From contig JBJMNK010000143.1 of the NCBI GenBank assembly GCA_045804265.1, forward strand, positions 1 to 29,136: 29,136 nucleotides of DNA, read 5' to 3'. Within the stretch, counting starts at the first letter, position 1. Every line of letters begins with the position of its first letter. Positions 14,746-22,740 of the stretch are shown here, piece after piece. The DNA is from JABFXC01 sp045804265 (GTDB lineage: Bacteria > Gemmatimonadota > Gemmatimonadetes > Gemmatimonadales > Gemmatimonadaceae). Under the pieces are notes generated by a model. The model saw only the letters and a list, made by a program, of their open reading frames with translations, searched no databases and had not been told where the DNA came from. Made by a program: the position numbers and the translations under genes.

Positions 14746-15783
14746 ATGCGCTGGCCGCTCTTCAAGCGAGGCTCGCTTTTTCCCGCGAACGCGATCGGTG
14801 TCGATCTCGGTACCGCGAACACACTGATCTACGTGAAGGGCGAAGGCATCGTGTTGAACGAGCCCTCGGTCGTCGCCATCGATCGGGACACCAAGAGAAT
14901 CCTCGGTGTCGGACTCGAGGCGAAGCGGATGCTCGGGCGCACGCCGGAAGGCGTGATCGCCGTTAGGCCGATGAAGGACGGCGTCATCGCCGACTTCGAC
15001 GTGACGGAGAAGATGCTCCGTTACTTCCTCAAGCTGATCATCGACAACCACGTCTTCCGCGTGAAGCCGCGCGTCATCGTGTGCGTGCCGTCAGGCATCA
15101 CCGAAGTCGAGAAGCGCGCCGTGCGCGACTCGGCGATGGGCGCCGGCGCGAAGGAAGTCTTCATGGTCGCCGAGCCGATGGCGGCGGCGATCGGTGTCGG
15201 CCTTCCCGTCGAGACGCCCACCGGCAACATGGTGATCGACATCGGCGGCGGCACGACCGAGATCGCCGTCATCGCGCTGTCCGGCATCGTCAGCGACACG
15301 TCGATCCGCATCGGCGGCGACGAGCTGGACATCGCGATCGTGCAGTTCATGCGCAAGAACTACAACCTGCTCATCGGCGAGCCGACGGCGGAGCTGATCA
15401 AGATCGGCATCGGCAGCGCCGCGCCGGTCGGCGAGGAGCGGGAGATGGAAGTGAAGGGACGCGACCTCGTCTCCGGCATCCCGAAGACGGTGCGCGTGCA
15501 CTCGAGCGAGATCCGCGAGGCGATCCAGGAGCCGATCCAGCAGATCGTCGACGCCGTTAGGCGCGCGCTCGAGATCACCCCGCCCGAGCTGGCCAGCGAC
15601 ATCGTCGACCGCGGCATCGTGATGACCGGCGGCGGAGCGCTCATTCGCGGCCTCGACCTTCTGCTCAGCCAGGAGACGTCGCTCCCCATCCACGTCGACG
15701 AGGACCCGCTGACGTGCGTGGTGCGCGGTACCGGCCGCATTCTCGACGACGAGGACAAGTACGCCTCCGTCCTCGAGGACTGA
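14746..15783 (+). CDS. mreB: Rod shape-determining actin homologue MreB
   Basis: 345 residues with the actin-fold phosphate and nucleotide motifs: GVDLGTANTLIYVKGEG (phosphate 1), the connect-1 region PMKDGVIADFDVTEKML, VIDIGGGTTEIAVIAL (phosphate 2) and the adenosine motif MTGGGALIRGLD. MreB polymerises along the inner membrane and guides lateral peptidoglycan synthesis with MreC, MreD, RodA and PBP2, all encoded directly downstream. The open frame begins at 14641, but the family N-terminus (MRWPLFKRGSLF, a membrane-binding segment) begins at ATG 14746. Two GTTAGGC copies inside the gene encode Val-Arg, at codons where only their second and third bases would be free. Confidence 0.95.
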   Translation: MRWPLFKRGSLFPANAIGVDLGTANTLIYVKGEGIVLNEPSVVAIDRDTKRILGVGLEAKRMLGRTPEGVIAVRPMKDGVIADFDVTEKMLRYFLKLIIDNHVFRVKPRVIVCVPSGITEVEKRAVRDSAMGAGAKEVFMVAEPMAAAIGVGLPVETPTGNMVIDIGGGTTEIAVIALSGIVSDTSIRIGGDELDIAIVQFMRKNYNLLIGEPTAELIKIGIGSAAPVGEEREMEVKGRDLVSGIPKTVRVHSSEIREAIQEPIQQIVDAVRRALEITPPELASDIVDRGIVMTGGGALIRGLDLLLSQETSLPIHVDEDPLTCVVRGTGRILDDEDKYASVLED

Positions 15784-15789
15784 TTCACC

Positions 15790-17019
15790 GTGGCCCGTGC
15801 GAGCCGGCTCGATAGCCGCTTCGACACCGCGCTTTTCGCGCTCTGTGTCTTTCTCGCGATCGTCGTTCATGGCCTGCCCGATCGCCTCCGCGATCCGCTG
15901 ACCGGAAGCCTCCGCCAGACCGTCCTCGTTCCGCTGGTGTCGCTGCAGCACAACGCGGGGCTGAGTCGCGCGGCGTGGCTCGCGCACGGCGAGAACGCGC
16001 GGGTGCAGGACAGCGTCTCGCTGCAGGCGATGCGCGCGCTCGCGCTCGAGAGCGAGAACGAGCGGCTCCGGCGCGTGCTCGGGCTCGGCGGCAAGCTTCG
16101 CTGGGGCTTCGTGCCGGCTGAAGCGCTGCACAGCGGCGCAGTCGGCGACGAGTATACGCTCACCCTCTCGGCCGGCTCGGATGCCGGCGTTCGCCCGTTC
16201 AGCCCTGTCGTCGCGCCGGATGGACTGGTGGGGATGGTGCAGACGGTCGATCCGCGGATGAGCATCGCGATCATCTGGACGCATCCCGACTTCCGCGTCA
16301 GCGCCCGCGCCTCCGACCGGAGCGCGTTCGGGATCGTGCAGGCGCACGAGGGGAGCGGGTCGGACCGCTACCTGCTGGAGCTGCGCGGCGTGCCGGTGCG
16401 CAACGAAATCAGGAAGGGAACGCTGATCGTCAGCTCGGGACTCGGCGGCGTGTATCCCGAGGGAATTCCAATCGGCACGGTGATCGACACGCTTCGCTCC
16501 GACGGCTACGCGCGGAAGTATTTGCTCCGGCCGTCGGTGATGCCCTCCGACGTGCTGTCGGTGATGGTGCTGCAGCCGCAGCGCGCCGCCGGCGGCGTCA
16601 CGCCGGTGTGGGCGACGACGGTGGCGGCGGCAGATAGCGTCGCCCGCGCCTCGGCGGCAGCCGATTCGGTCGCCGCGGCGCGCGCCGCCGGCGCGCCGGG
16701 ACGAGCGGTCCTTCCCGACTCGGCGGCGCGGGCAGCCGCGCCTAACGCTGGAGCGGCCGGTACGACGGCGGGTGCGCTGCCTAACGCTGCGGCCGGCGGT
16801 GCGGCCCCGGTCCTCAACCCGGACAGCGTCGCCGCGGCGGCGCGTGCCCGTGCGCTGCGGCGTGCGCGGCGCGACAGCATCCGCGCCGACTCGACCAGGC
16901 GCGCCGCGGCCGACAGCGCGCGCCGCGCAACCACGACGCCGGCTGCGCCGGCGCCCACGGCCGACACCACCCGCCGCGACACGACTCGACCGGTTCCACC
17001 GCCTCCGACCCCTCGTTGA
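15790..17019 (+). CDS. mreC: Rod shape-determining protein MreC with a long Ala/Arg/Asp-Ser tail
   Basis: 409 residues, against about 270-330 usually. An N-terminal membrane helix (TALFALCVFLAIVVHGL) and coiled coil (ALALESENERLRRVLGL) precede the beta-barrel periplasmic domain (PVVAPDGLVGMVQTVDPRM, ELRGVPVRNEIRKGTLIVSSGLG split here for length). From about residue 265 to the end the protein is low-complexity, rich in Ala, Arg, Asp-Ser and finally Pro/Thr. MreC scaffolds the elongasome and activates PBP2-RodA. It starts with GTG at 15790, preceded by GAGGA, 6 bp after mreB. The tail holds two GCCTAACG motifs 39 bp apart, each encoding Pro-Asn-Ala. Similar Asp-Ser/Arg tails occur, from memory, on other envelope proteins of Gemmatimonadota. 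Confidence 0.93.
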   Translation: MARASRLDSRFDTALFALCVFLAIVVHGLPDRLRDPLTGSLRQTVLVPLVSLQHNAGLSRAAWLAHGENARVQDSVSLQAMRALALESENERLRRVLGLGGKLRWGFVPAEALHSGAVGDEYTLTLSAGSDAGVRPFSPVVAPDGLVGMVQTVDPRMSIAIIWTHPDFRVSARASDRSAFGIVQAHEGSGSDRYLLELRGVPVRNEIRKGTLIVSSGLGGVYPEGIPIGTVIDTLRSDGYARKYLLRPSVMPSDVLSVMVLQPQRAAGGVTPVWATTVAAADSVARASAAADSVAAARAAGAPGRAVLPDSAARAAAPNAGAAGTTAGALPNAAAGGAAPVLNPDSVAAAARARALRRARRDSIRADSTRRAAADSARRATTTPAAPAPTADTTRRDTTRPVPPPPTPR

Positions 17020-17026
17020 TCCCGCG

Positions 17027-17509
17027 ATGACCTGGCGTTCCCTCCGACCGATCCTCGCGTTCGTCATCCTGGTGGTGCTTCACTACACGCTGCGCCCCGT
17101 GCTCGAGTGGCGCACGTCGATCGACTTCCTGCTGATCGCGCTCCTCCTCGCGGCCGTGCGCATGCGCCCCGGTGCGGCGGCCGTGCTCGGCTTCGCGATG
17201 GGACTCGTTGCCGACTCGCTCTCGGTCGGCGCATTCGGCGCGACGCTGGCGATGACCGTCGTCGGATTCACCGCGTCGTGGCTGCGTGCGGTCGTCTTCG
17301 CCGAGAACCTCGTGCTGCACGCCGCGTTCTTCTTCGCCGGGAAGTGGCTGTTCGATATTATTTTTCTCCTGGTCGAGCGCCGCGTGAAGGGACTCGACCT
17401 CGTGTTCCAGCTCCTGATCTGGTCGCCGCTCACGGCGATGGTCACCGCCCTCGCGGGGCTGCTCGTGCTGATCATCATGCGGCCGATGCTCGACACGCAG
17501 CCCGCATAG
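17027..17509 (+). CDS. mreD: Rod shape-determining membrane protein MreD
   Basis: 160 residues, almost wholly hydrophobic, with about five membrane helices (for example LRPILAFVILVVLHYTL, FLLIALLLAAVRM, AVLGFAMGLVADSLSVGAFG, LTAMVTALAGLLVLIIM). The conserved MreD feature is the G-x-x-x-D-x-L-S-x-x-x-x-G segment, seen here as GLVADSLSVGAFG. MreD is the poorly understood membrane partner of MreC in the elongasome. The ATG at 17027 lies 7 bp after the mreC stop; a longer frame open from 16772 only overlaps mreC. PBP2 follows 9 bp downstream, confirming operon context, which carries most of the weight for so hydrophobic a protein. Confidence 0.92.
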   Translation: MTWRSLRPILAFVILVVLHYTLRPVLEWRTSIDFLLIALLLAAVRMRPGAAAVLGFAMGLVADSLSVGAFGATLAMTVVGFTASWLRAVVFAENLVLHAAFFFAGKWLFDIIFLLVERRVKGLDLVFQLLIWSPLTAMVTALAGLLVLIIMRPMLDTQPA

Positions 17510-17518
17510 GGAGATGCA

Positions 17519-19291
17519 ATGAGCTTTCATCCGAACGACGTCGCGCGGCGCGCGCGGACCGCGTCGTTCATCACCGCAGGGGTGATCGCCCTGCTCGTCG
17601 CGGCCTTCTTCCGCACGCAGGTGCTCGATCAGGCGCGCTATGCGCTCCAGTCGGAGGAAAACCGCCTGCGCGAGGTTCCGCTCCCCGCGCCACGCGGCAT
17701 CATCTACGACCGCAACGGGCTGATCATCGCCGAGAACGTACCGGGATACTCGGTGTCGATCCTCGCACCGTCGGCCGACTCACTTCGCACCTCGTTGCAG
17801 CGCCTTGCCGGCACGATCTCGCTCAGCGGTGACCAGATCGACATCGCCGTCAGGCGCTACCACCGGGCGCCTAACCGTCCGACGGTCGTCCTCGCCGACG
17901 CGAAGTTCGACGTCGTCTCGGTACTCGAGGAACATCGCGTCGAGTTTCCCGGGCTGATCATCCAGGCGGCGCCGAAGCGGTTCTACCCGGACAGCAGCAT
18001 CGTCGCGTCGATCGTCGGCTATACCGGTGAAGTCACCGAAGAAGAGTTGAAGAAGCCGGCCTTCCAGGGCTACAAGTCGGGGCAGCAGGTCGGGAAGGGA
18101 GGACTCGAGAAGTACTACGAGCCGCAGCTGCGTGGGCGCGAGGGAACACGATTCGTCGAGGTCGACGCCCGCGGGCGCGTCGTGCGCGAAGCAGGGGCAC
18201 GGCAGGACATCGAACCGTTAGGCGCCGACCCCGTGCAGACGAACATCGACCTCAAGCTGCAGGAGTTCGTCGCCGGCATCTTCGGCGACTCGCTGCAGGG
18301 CGGCGTCGTGGCGCTGGACCCGTCGACCGGCGGGGTGCTCGCGCTCTACAGCGCGCCGAGCTTCAACCCCAACCGGTTCGTCGGCGGCATTCCTGCCGAC
18401 TACTGGAAGGAGTTGACCACCGACCCTCGTCACCCGCTCTATAACAAGGCGATCCAGGGCACGTATCCGCCCGGCTCGACCTGGAAGCTGGCGACCGCGG
18501 TGCTCGGGCTCGAGGCCGGGCAGGTGAGCATGAAGCAGCACATGCCGACCCCGTGCACCGGCGGCTATCAGTACTTCAATCGCTACTTCAAGTGCTGGGA
18601 CCACCGCGGCCACGGCAGCCTCGACCTGCAGGGCGCGATCGAGAAGTCGTGCGACGTCTACTTCTACCAGTTAGGCCTGACGCTCGGGCTCGAGAAGCTC
18701 ATCGCCGGCGGCGTGTCGCTCAAGTTCCGCGACCGCACCGACATCGACTTGCCGAGTGAGACACGGCCGCTCTTTCCCGACGCGATCCGCTACTACGACG
18801 AGCGTTATGGCCCGCGACGGTGGAGTCGCGCGGTCACGCTCAACCTCTCGATCGGCCAGGGAGAGAACGACCAGACGGTGGTGAACATGGCGCGCTTCTA
18901 CACCGCGCTCGCCACCGATGGGCGTGCCTCGCAGCCGATGATCGTGAAGGGAAATCCGAAGCGTGAGCGCATCTTCTCACTCAGCCCCGACCAGATGGAA
19001 GGGCTGCGCACTGCTATGGCCGGAGTCGTCGCCGAGGGCGGAACGGCCGCCGCGTCGCGCATCAACGGCGTGATCCTCGCCGGCAAGACGGGAAGCGCGC
19101 AGAACGCCCAGGATCCGACGCGTGACCACGCCTGGTTCGTCGGCTTCGCTCCCGCGGACAACCCGAAGATCGTAGTCGCCGTGATGCTCGAGTTCGGGTT
19201 GCACGGCTCGCGCGCGGCGCGCATCGCGTCGGCCATCGTGGCGGCGTACCTGCACCAGCAGGCGACCTCGCTCATCCAGACCGAGGGCTGA
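17519..19291 (+). CDS. mrdA: Penicillin-binding protein 2, peptidoglycan D,D-transpeptidase
   Basis: 590 residues. A short cytoplasmic N-terminus and a single membrane helix (FITAGVIALLVAAFF) are followed by the PBP dimerisation domain (PLPAPRGIIYDRNGLIIAEN) and the transpeptidase domain. The active-site motifs are all present: S-x-x-K as Ser320-Thr-Trp-Lys in PPGSTWKLA, the second motif Ser377-Cys-Asp in KSCDVYFYQLG (usual for PBP2), and Lys523-Thr-Gly in LAGKTGSAQN. It crosslinks the lateral wall in partnership with the RodA polymerase encoded 2 bp downstream. The start has AGGGAG 5 bp upstream of ATG 17519. The window contains three GTTAGGC-type motifs within this gene (17869, 18217, 18670). 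Confidence 0.95.
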   Translation: MSFHPNDVARRARTASFITAGVIALLVAAFFRTQVLDQARYALQSEENRLREVPLPAPRGIIYDRNGLIIAENVPGYSVSILAPSADSLRTSLQRLAGTISLSGDQIDIAVRRYHRAPNRPTVVLADAKFDVVSVLEEHRVEFPGLIIQAAPKRFYPDSSIVASIVGYTGEVTEEELKKPAFQGYKSGQQVGKGGLEKYYEPQLRGREGTRFVEVDARGRVVREAGARQDIEPLGADPVQTNIDLKLQEFVAGIFGDSLQGGVVALDPSTGGVLALYSAPSFNPNRFVGGIPADYWKELTTDPRHPLYNKAIQGTYPPGSTWKLATAVLGLEAGQVSMKQHMPTPCTGGYQYFNRYFKCWDHRGHGSLDLQGAIEKSCDVYFYQLGLTLGLEKLIAGGVSLKFRDRTDIDLPSETRPLFPDAIRYYDERYGPRRWSRAVTLNLSIGQGENDQTVVNMARFYTALATDGRASQPMIVKGNPKRERIFSLSPDQMEGLRTAMAGVVAEGGTAAASRINGVILAGKTGSAQNAQDPTRDHAWFVGFAPADNPKIVVAVMLEFGLHGSRAARIASAIVAAYLHQQATSLIQTEG

Positions 19292-19293
19292 CG

Positions 19294-20544
19294 ATGCGCC
19301 GTTTCGTTGGTGACTGGCCGCTGTTCGGCATCGCGCTCGCGCTGTCGCTCTACGGGTTGGCGACCGTTTACTCGGCGGGGCAGACCGACGTCCGCACCGT
19401 TGCCACCTTCGCGTGGCGCGCGCAGACGGTCTGGATCATCCTCGCCATCATCGTCTGCTTCATCGCGACTCGTGGGTCGGTGCGCATGCTCGACTGGCTC
19501 ACCCTGCCGATGTACGCGCTGACGCTGCTGCTTCTCGCGGCGACGCTCGCGGGCTTCGGCTGCGGCGCCGGCACGGCCGCGAGCACGAAGAGCTGGATCT
19601 GCCTCGGCTCGCACCGCATCGGCCAGCCGTCGGAGCTCGCGAAGGTGACGGTGGTGCTCATGCTCGCGCGCGTCCTCAGCGCCAAGAAGGATCCTCCGAA
19701 GACGCTGGCCGAGCTCTGGAAACCGGCGCTCGTCGTCGGTGTGCCGTGGCTGATGATCATGCTGCAGCCCGACCTCGGCACCGGCCTCGCGTTCATCGGC
19801 ATCTTCTTCGCGATGCTGTTCTGGGCGGGCGTCTCGTGGCCGCTGCTCCTCCTCATCGCCAGCCCCGTCGTCAGCCTGATCGGCGCGGTGAACGTCTACG
19901 TCTGGGGCGCGTGGTTCATCATCCTCATCGCGCTCGTCTATCGCTACCGCCCGTACCTCGGCGAAGGGATCGTCCTCGTCGTCGCAAACTTCGTGATGGG
20001 CGTCCTGGCGCCCGTGCTCTGGGACCGGCTGCAGCCCTACCAGCAGAAACGCCTCCTCACCTACCTCGATCCGACCGCTGACGCGCGCGGGTCGGGATAC
20101 CACGTGATCCAGTCGATCGTCGCGATCGGTTCGGGCGGGTGGTTCGGCAAGGGCTACACGTTAGGCACCCAGAAGCGACTCGCATTCCTTCCGGCGCAGC
20201 ACACCGACTTCATCTTCGCCGTCGTCGGGGAGGAGTTGGGCTTCGTCGGCGTCGCGCTCGCGCTCTCGCTCTTCCTGCTGCTGCTGCTCCGCACGATCCG
20301 CATCGCCGCGCGCGCCAACGAGTCGTTCAGCTCACTCATTGCCATCGGCCTCGCCGCGAGCTGGATGGTGCACATGCTGATCAACGTCGGCATGACGCTG
20401 AGCCTCATGCCGATCACGGGCATCCCGCTCCCCTTCTTCAGCTACGGCGGATCGTTCATGCTCGCGAGCTGGCTCGCCGTCGGCATCCTGATGAGGATCG
20501 CGGCGGAGGGACGCGGCGGGCGAGCGGAGGGGTTCGCGATCTGA
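19294..20544 (+). CDS. rodA: Peptidoglycan glycosyltransferase RodA (SEDS family)
   Basis: 416 residues with about ten membrane helices. SEDS landmarks are present: GQPSELAKVTVVLMLAR, MLQPDLGTGLAFIGI, the Arg/Tyr-rich loop RLLTYLDPTADARGSGYH, KGYTLGTQKRLAFLPAQHTD with the functionally important Asp near the end of a periplasmic loop, FAVVGEELGF, and the terminal ITGIPLPFFSYGGSFML. RodA polymerises lipid II into glycan strands for side-wall growth together with PBP2. The gene begins 2 bp after mrdA, with GAGGG upstream, so translation is coupled. A GTTAGGC copy encodes Leu-Gly in the catalytic loop region (20160), a conserved position where the family often has Leu-Gly/Gly-x-Gly. Confidence 0.95.
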   Translation: MRRFVGDWPLFGIALALSLYGLATVYSAGQTDVRTVATFAWRAQTVWIILAIIVCFIATRGSVRMLDWLTLPMYALTLLLLAATLAGFGCGAGTAASTKSWICLGSHRIGQPSELAKVTVVLMLARVLSAKKDPPKTLAELWKPALVVGVPWLMIMLQPDLGTGLAFIGIFFAMLFWAGVSWPLLLLIASPVVSLIGAVNVYVWGAWFIILIALVYRYRPYLGEGIVLVVANFVMGVLAPVLWDRLQPYQQKRLLTYLDPTADARGSGYHVIQSIVAIGSGGWFGKGYTLGTQKRLAFLPAQHTDFIFAVVGEELGFVGVALALSLFLLLLLRTIRIAARANESFSSLIAIGLAASWMVHMLINVGMTLSLMPITGIPLPFFSYGGSFMLASWLAVGILMRIAAEGRGGRAEGFAI

Positions 20545-20592
20545 GGCGGCCTGACTTGCCCGACCATGGTGTGGGCAGTCACATTTCGTGAC

Positions 20593-21456
20593 ATGGCCTG
20601 GTTCAAGAAAGAGCGAAAGCCGCGGCAGCCGCGGCGCGAGCGCCTCGAGATCCCCGCGGACACGTGGGAGAAATGCGAGGCGTGCGGACACACTGATCTC
20701 CGCGAGAAGTTCATCCGGAATCTCAACGTGTGTCCCGCCTGCGATTTCCATCGGCGCATCCGGGCCGTCGAGTACCTCAACATCCTCTTCGACGAAGGCA
20801 CCATCGAGGAGACCGAGGTCGACCTGCGGTCGACCGACCCGCTTGGCTTCCCTGAGTATCCAGCGCGGCTGAAGAAGGCGACGACCAACGCCGGCGAGGG
20901 CGACGCGATCATCACCGCCACCGGGATGCTTCACGGCGCGCCGGTGAATGTCGGCGTGATGGATTTCGCGTTCATGGGTGGCTCGATGGGATCCGTCGTC
21001 GGCGAGAAGATCGCCCGGCTCGGCCAGCGCTCCCTCGAGCGGAAATTCCCGCTCGTCCTGATCAGCGCATCGGGCGGCGCGCGAATGCAGGAAGGCGTGC
21101 TGTCGCTGATGCAGATGGCGAAGACCGCAGCGATGCTCTCGATGCTCGGCGAGCGCGGGATCCCGTACATCTCGATCCTCACCAACCCGACCACCGGCGG
21201 CGTGAGCGCGAGCTATGCGATGCTCGGCGACGCGATCATCGCCGAGCCCGGCGCGGTAATCGGTTTCGCCGGGCCGCGAGTGATCAAGCAGACGCTCGGC
21301 CAGGACCTGCCCGAAGGATTCCAGACCGCCGAATTTCTGCTCGATCACGGCATCCTCGACTCGGTCGTGCATCGCAAGGAGCTCAAGGGCACCGTCGGCC
21401 AGCTTCTCCGGCACATGACCGGGAAGCCGGCTGCGGCGGGGTGGGTCTCGCCCTGA
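20593..21456 (+). CDS. accD: Acetyl-CoA carboxylase carboxyltransferase subunit beta
   Basis: 287 residues. The N-terminal zinc ribbon is complete (CEACGH and CPACDFHRR, four Cys in C-x2-C pairs), followed by the crotonase-fold carboxyltransferase with SASGGARMQEGVLSLMQM, TNPTTGGVSASYAMLGD and GFAGPRVIKQTLGQDLPEGF. With AccA it transfers the carboxyl group from biotin to acetyl-CoA, giving malonyl-CoA, the first committed step of fatty-acid synthesis. I start at ATG 20593 (family N-terminus MAWFKKE) rather than the in-frame ATG at 20566. It lies 48 bp after rodA and its 3' end overlaps folC by 16 bp. The accD-folC order is common in bacteria. Confidence 0.95.
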   Translation: MAWFKKERKPRQPRRERLEIPADTWEKCEACGHTDLREKFIRNLNVCPACDFHRRIRAVEYLNILFDEGTIEETEVDLRSTDPLGFPEYPARLKKATTNAGEGDAIITATGMLHGAPVNVGVMDFAFMGGSMGSVVGEKIARLGQRSLERKFPLVLISASGGARMQEGVLSLMQMAKTAAMLSMLGERGIPYISILTNPTTGGVSASYAMLGDAIIAEPGAVIGFAGPRVIKQTLGQDLPEGFQTAEFLLDHGILDSVVHRKELKGTVGQLLRHMTGKPAAAGWVSP

Positions 21457-22730
21457 GCCGATACCGCGCCGCGGTCGACGCGCTTTTCGCGCGCACCGCG
21501 GGCGGGGTCAAGCCCGGCCTCGAACGAACCGAGGCGCTCCTCGCGGCCGTTGGCGATCCACACCGACGGCTGCGCGCCTTTCACGTCGCGGGCACCAACG
21601 GCAAGGGGAGCGTCTGCGCGACACTCGACGCGCTGCTCCGCGCGAAAGGGTTGCGCGTCGGCCGATACACCTCGCCGCATCTGGTCGATTTTCGTGAGCG
21701 CATCCTCGTCGACGGACGACCGATCAGCGAGGACGCCGTCGCCGACTGGCTGACCACGCACGACGCGCTCATCGAACGGCTGGCGGGAACGTTCTTCGAG
21801 GCGACAACGGCGCTCGCGTTCGATTACTTCGTCAGTGCAGGCGTCGACGTTGCTGTCGTCGAGACCGGACTCGGTGGACGCCTCGATTCGACGAACGTGC
21901 TGCAGCCCATTGCGGCGACCGTCACCTCGATCGGCCTCGATCACACGGAGCTGCTCGGGAGCACGATCGAGCAGATCGCGACGGAGAAGGCCGGGATCTT
22001 CAAGCGTGGCGCGCCCGCGCTCGTCGGTGAGCGCGACGCGAAGGTGGCGCGATTTCTCCGCGAGAAGGCTATCGCGGCTGGTGCCTCCGAGGCGCTCGCC
22101 GTCAACGAGGACTGGCGTGTCGAAAGCATCGATGTGAGCGTCGGCGCGACCGCGTTCACGCTCGTCGATTCCACCGTGGCAAACCGTTTCGGGACGCCGC
22201 TCATGGGGGAGCACCAGGCGTACAACGCCGCGCTGGCGATCATGACGTTGCGCGTCGCGGGCGCGGCGTGGACCCCGACGCTCGACGAGCTGTCGCGCGG
22301 CCTGCGAACGGTCCGGCTCCCGGGTCGCTTCCAACAGATCGGCAACATCGTCTTCGATGTCGCGCACAATCCGGCTGGCGCGGCAGTGCTGGCGACGACG
22401 CTCGAGCGGAGTGGCGTCGCCCGCCCGATCACGGCGTTCGTGTCGGTGCTCGCCGACAAGGACTGGCGCGGCATCATTCGCGAGCTGGCGCGCGTCGCCG
22501 ACCGCTTCGTCCTGACCACTGCGCCCAGCGCGCCCACCGGCCGTGTCTGGAATATCGAGGACGCGTACGCGTTCGCGCGTGCTGAACGTCTCGCTGCGGA
22601 CATGTCGCCCGACTTCTCGCGCGCCCTCGACGCGGCGACGCGTCACGAGGGGACGGTGGTCGTCACCGGCTCGTTTCACACCGTCGGCGACGCGATGGCG
22701 TGCTTGCAGGTCGATCCGCTCGCCGGATAG
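21441..22730 (+). CDS. folC: Bifunctional folylpolyglutamate synthase / dihydrofolate synthase
   Basis: 429 residues of the Mur-ligase fold: P-loop GTNGKGS at residues 51-57, TSPHLVDFRERI, FFEATTALAFDYF, VETGLGGRLDSTN, TSIGLDHTELLG, EKAGIFK with the Lys expected to be carbamylated, and VFDVAHNPAG in the C-terminal domain. It adds glutamate to dihydropteroate and to reduced folates in the cytoplasm. The start is GTG at 21441, overlapping the accD stop by 16 bp, which implies translational coupling; no other start keeps the conserved N-terminal helix. No internal GTTAGGC motif occurs. The last bases of the gene hold promoter-like sequence for hisS. Confidence 0.94.
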   Translation: MGLALSRYRAAVDALFARTAGGVKPGLERTEALLAAVGDPHRRLRAFHVAGTNGKGSVCATLDALLRAKGLRVGRYTSPHLVDFRERILVDGRPISEDAVADWLTTHDALIERLAGTFFEATTALAFDYFVSAGVDVAVVETGLGGRLDSTNVLQPIAATVTSIGLDHTELLGSTIEQIATEKAGIFKRGAPALVGERDAKVARFLREKAIAAGASEALAVNEDWRVESIDVSVGATAFTLVDSTVANRFGTPLMGEHQAYNAALAIMTLRVAGAAWTPTLDELSRGLRTVRLPGRFQQIGNIVFDVAHNPAGAAVLATTLERSGVARPITAFVSVLADKDWRGIIRELARVADRFVLTTAPSAPTGRVWNIEDAYAFARAERLAADMSPDFSRALDAATRHEGTVVVTGSFHTVGDAMACLQVDPLAG

Positions 22731-22733
22731 ATT
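22704..22733 (+). promoter_or_regulatory. Possible promoter giving a leaderless hisS transcript
   Basis: TTGCAG (22704-22709) and, 18 bp later, TAGATT (22728-22733) form a moderate sigma-70-like pair at the folC stop. The hisS ATG begins 8 bp after the -10, exactly where transcription would start, and hisS has no Shine-Dalgarno. Both hexamers match consensus only partly, so this is suggestive only. Confidence 0.35.
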
Positions 22734-22740
22734 AGACCGA

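Noticed and set aside
15091..17067. A 658-codon minus-strand open frame across mreB and mreC
   Set aside because: It is antisense to two clearly identified genes, and its His/Arg/Asp-rich composition is that of a mirror frame. The sense genes have full motifs and operon logic.
3932..18676. GTTAGGC/GCCTAAC as integron attC sites (the word fits the integron core GTTRRRY / RYYYAAC)
   Set aside because: An attC needs a GCCTAAC-like box followed within about 55-140 bp by a GTTAGGC box with pairing between them. No such pair exists here: close pairs (3932/3947, 16740/16779) are in the same orientation. No integrase or cassette genes are visible.
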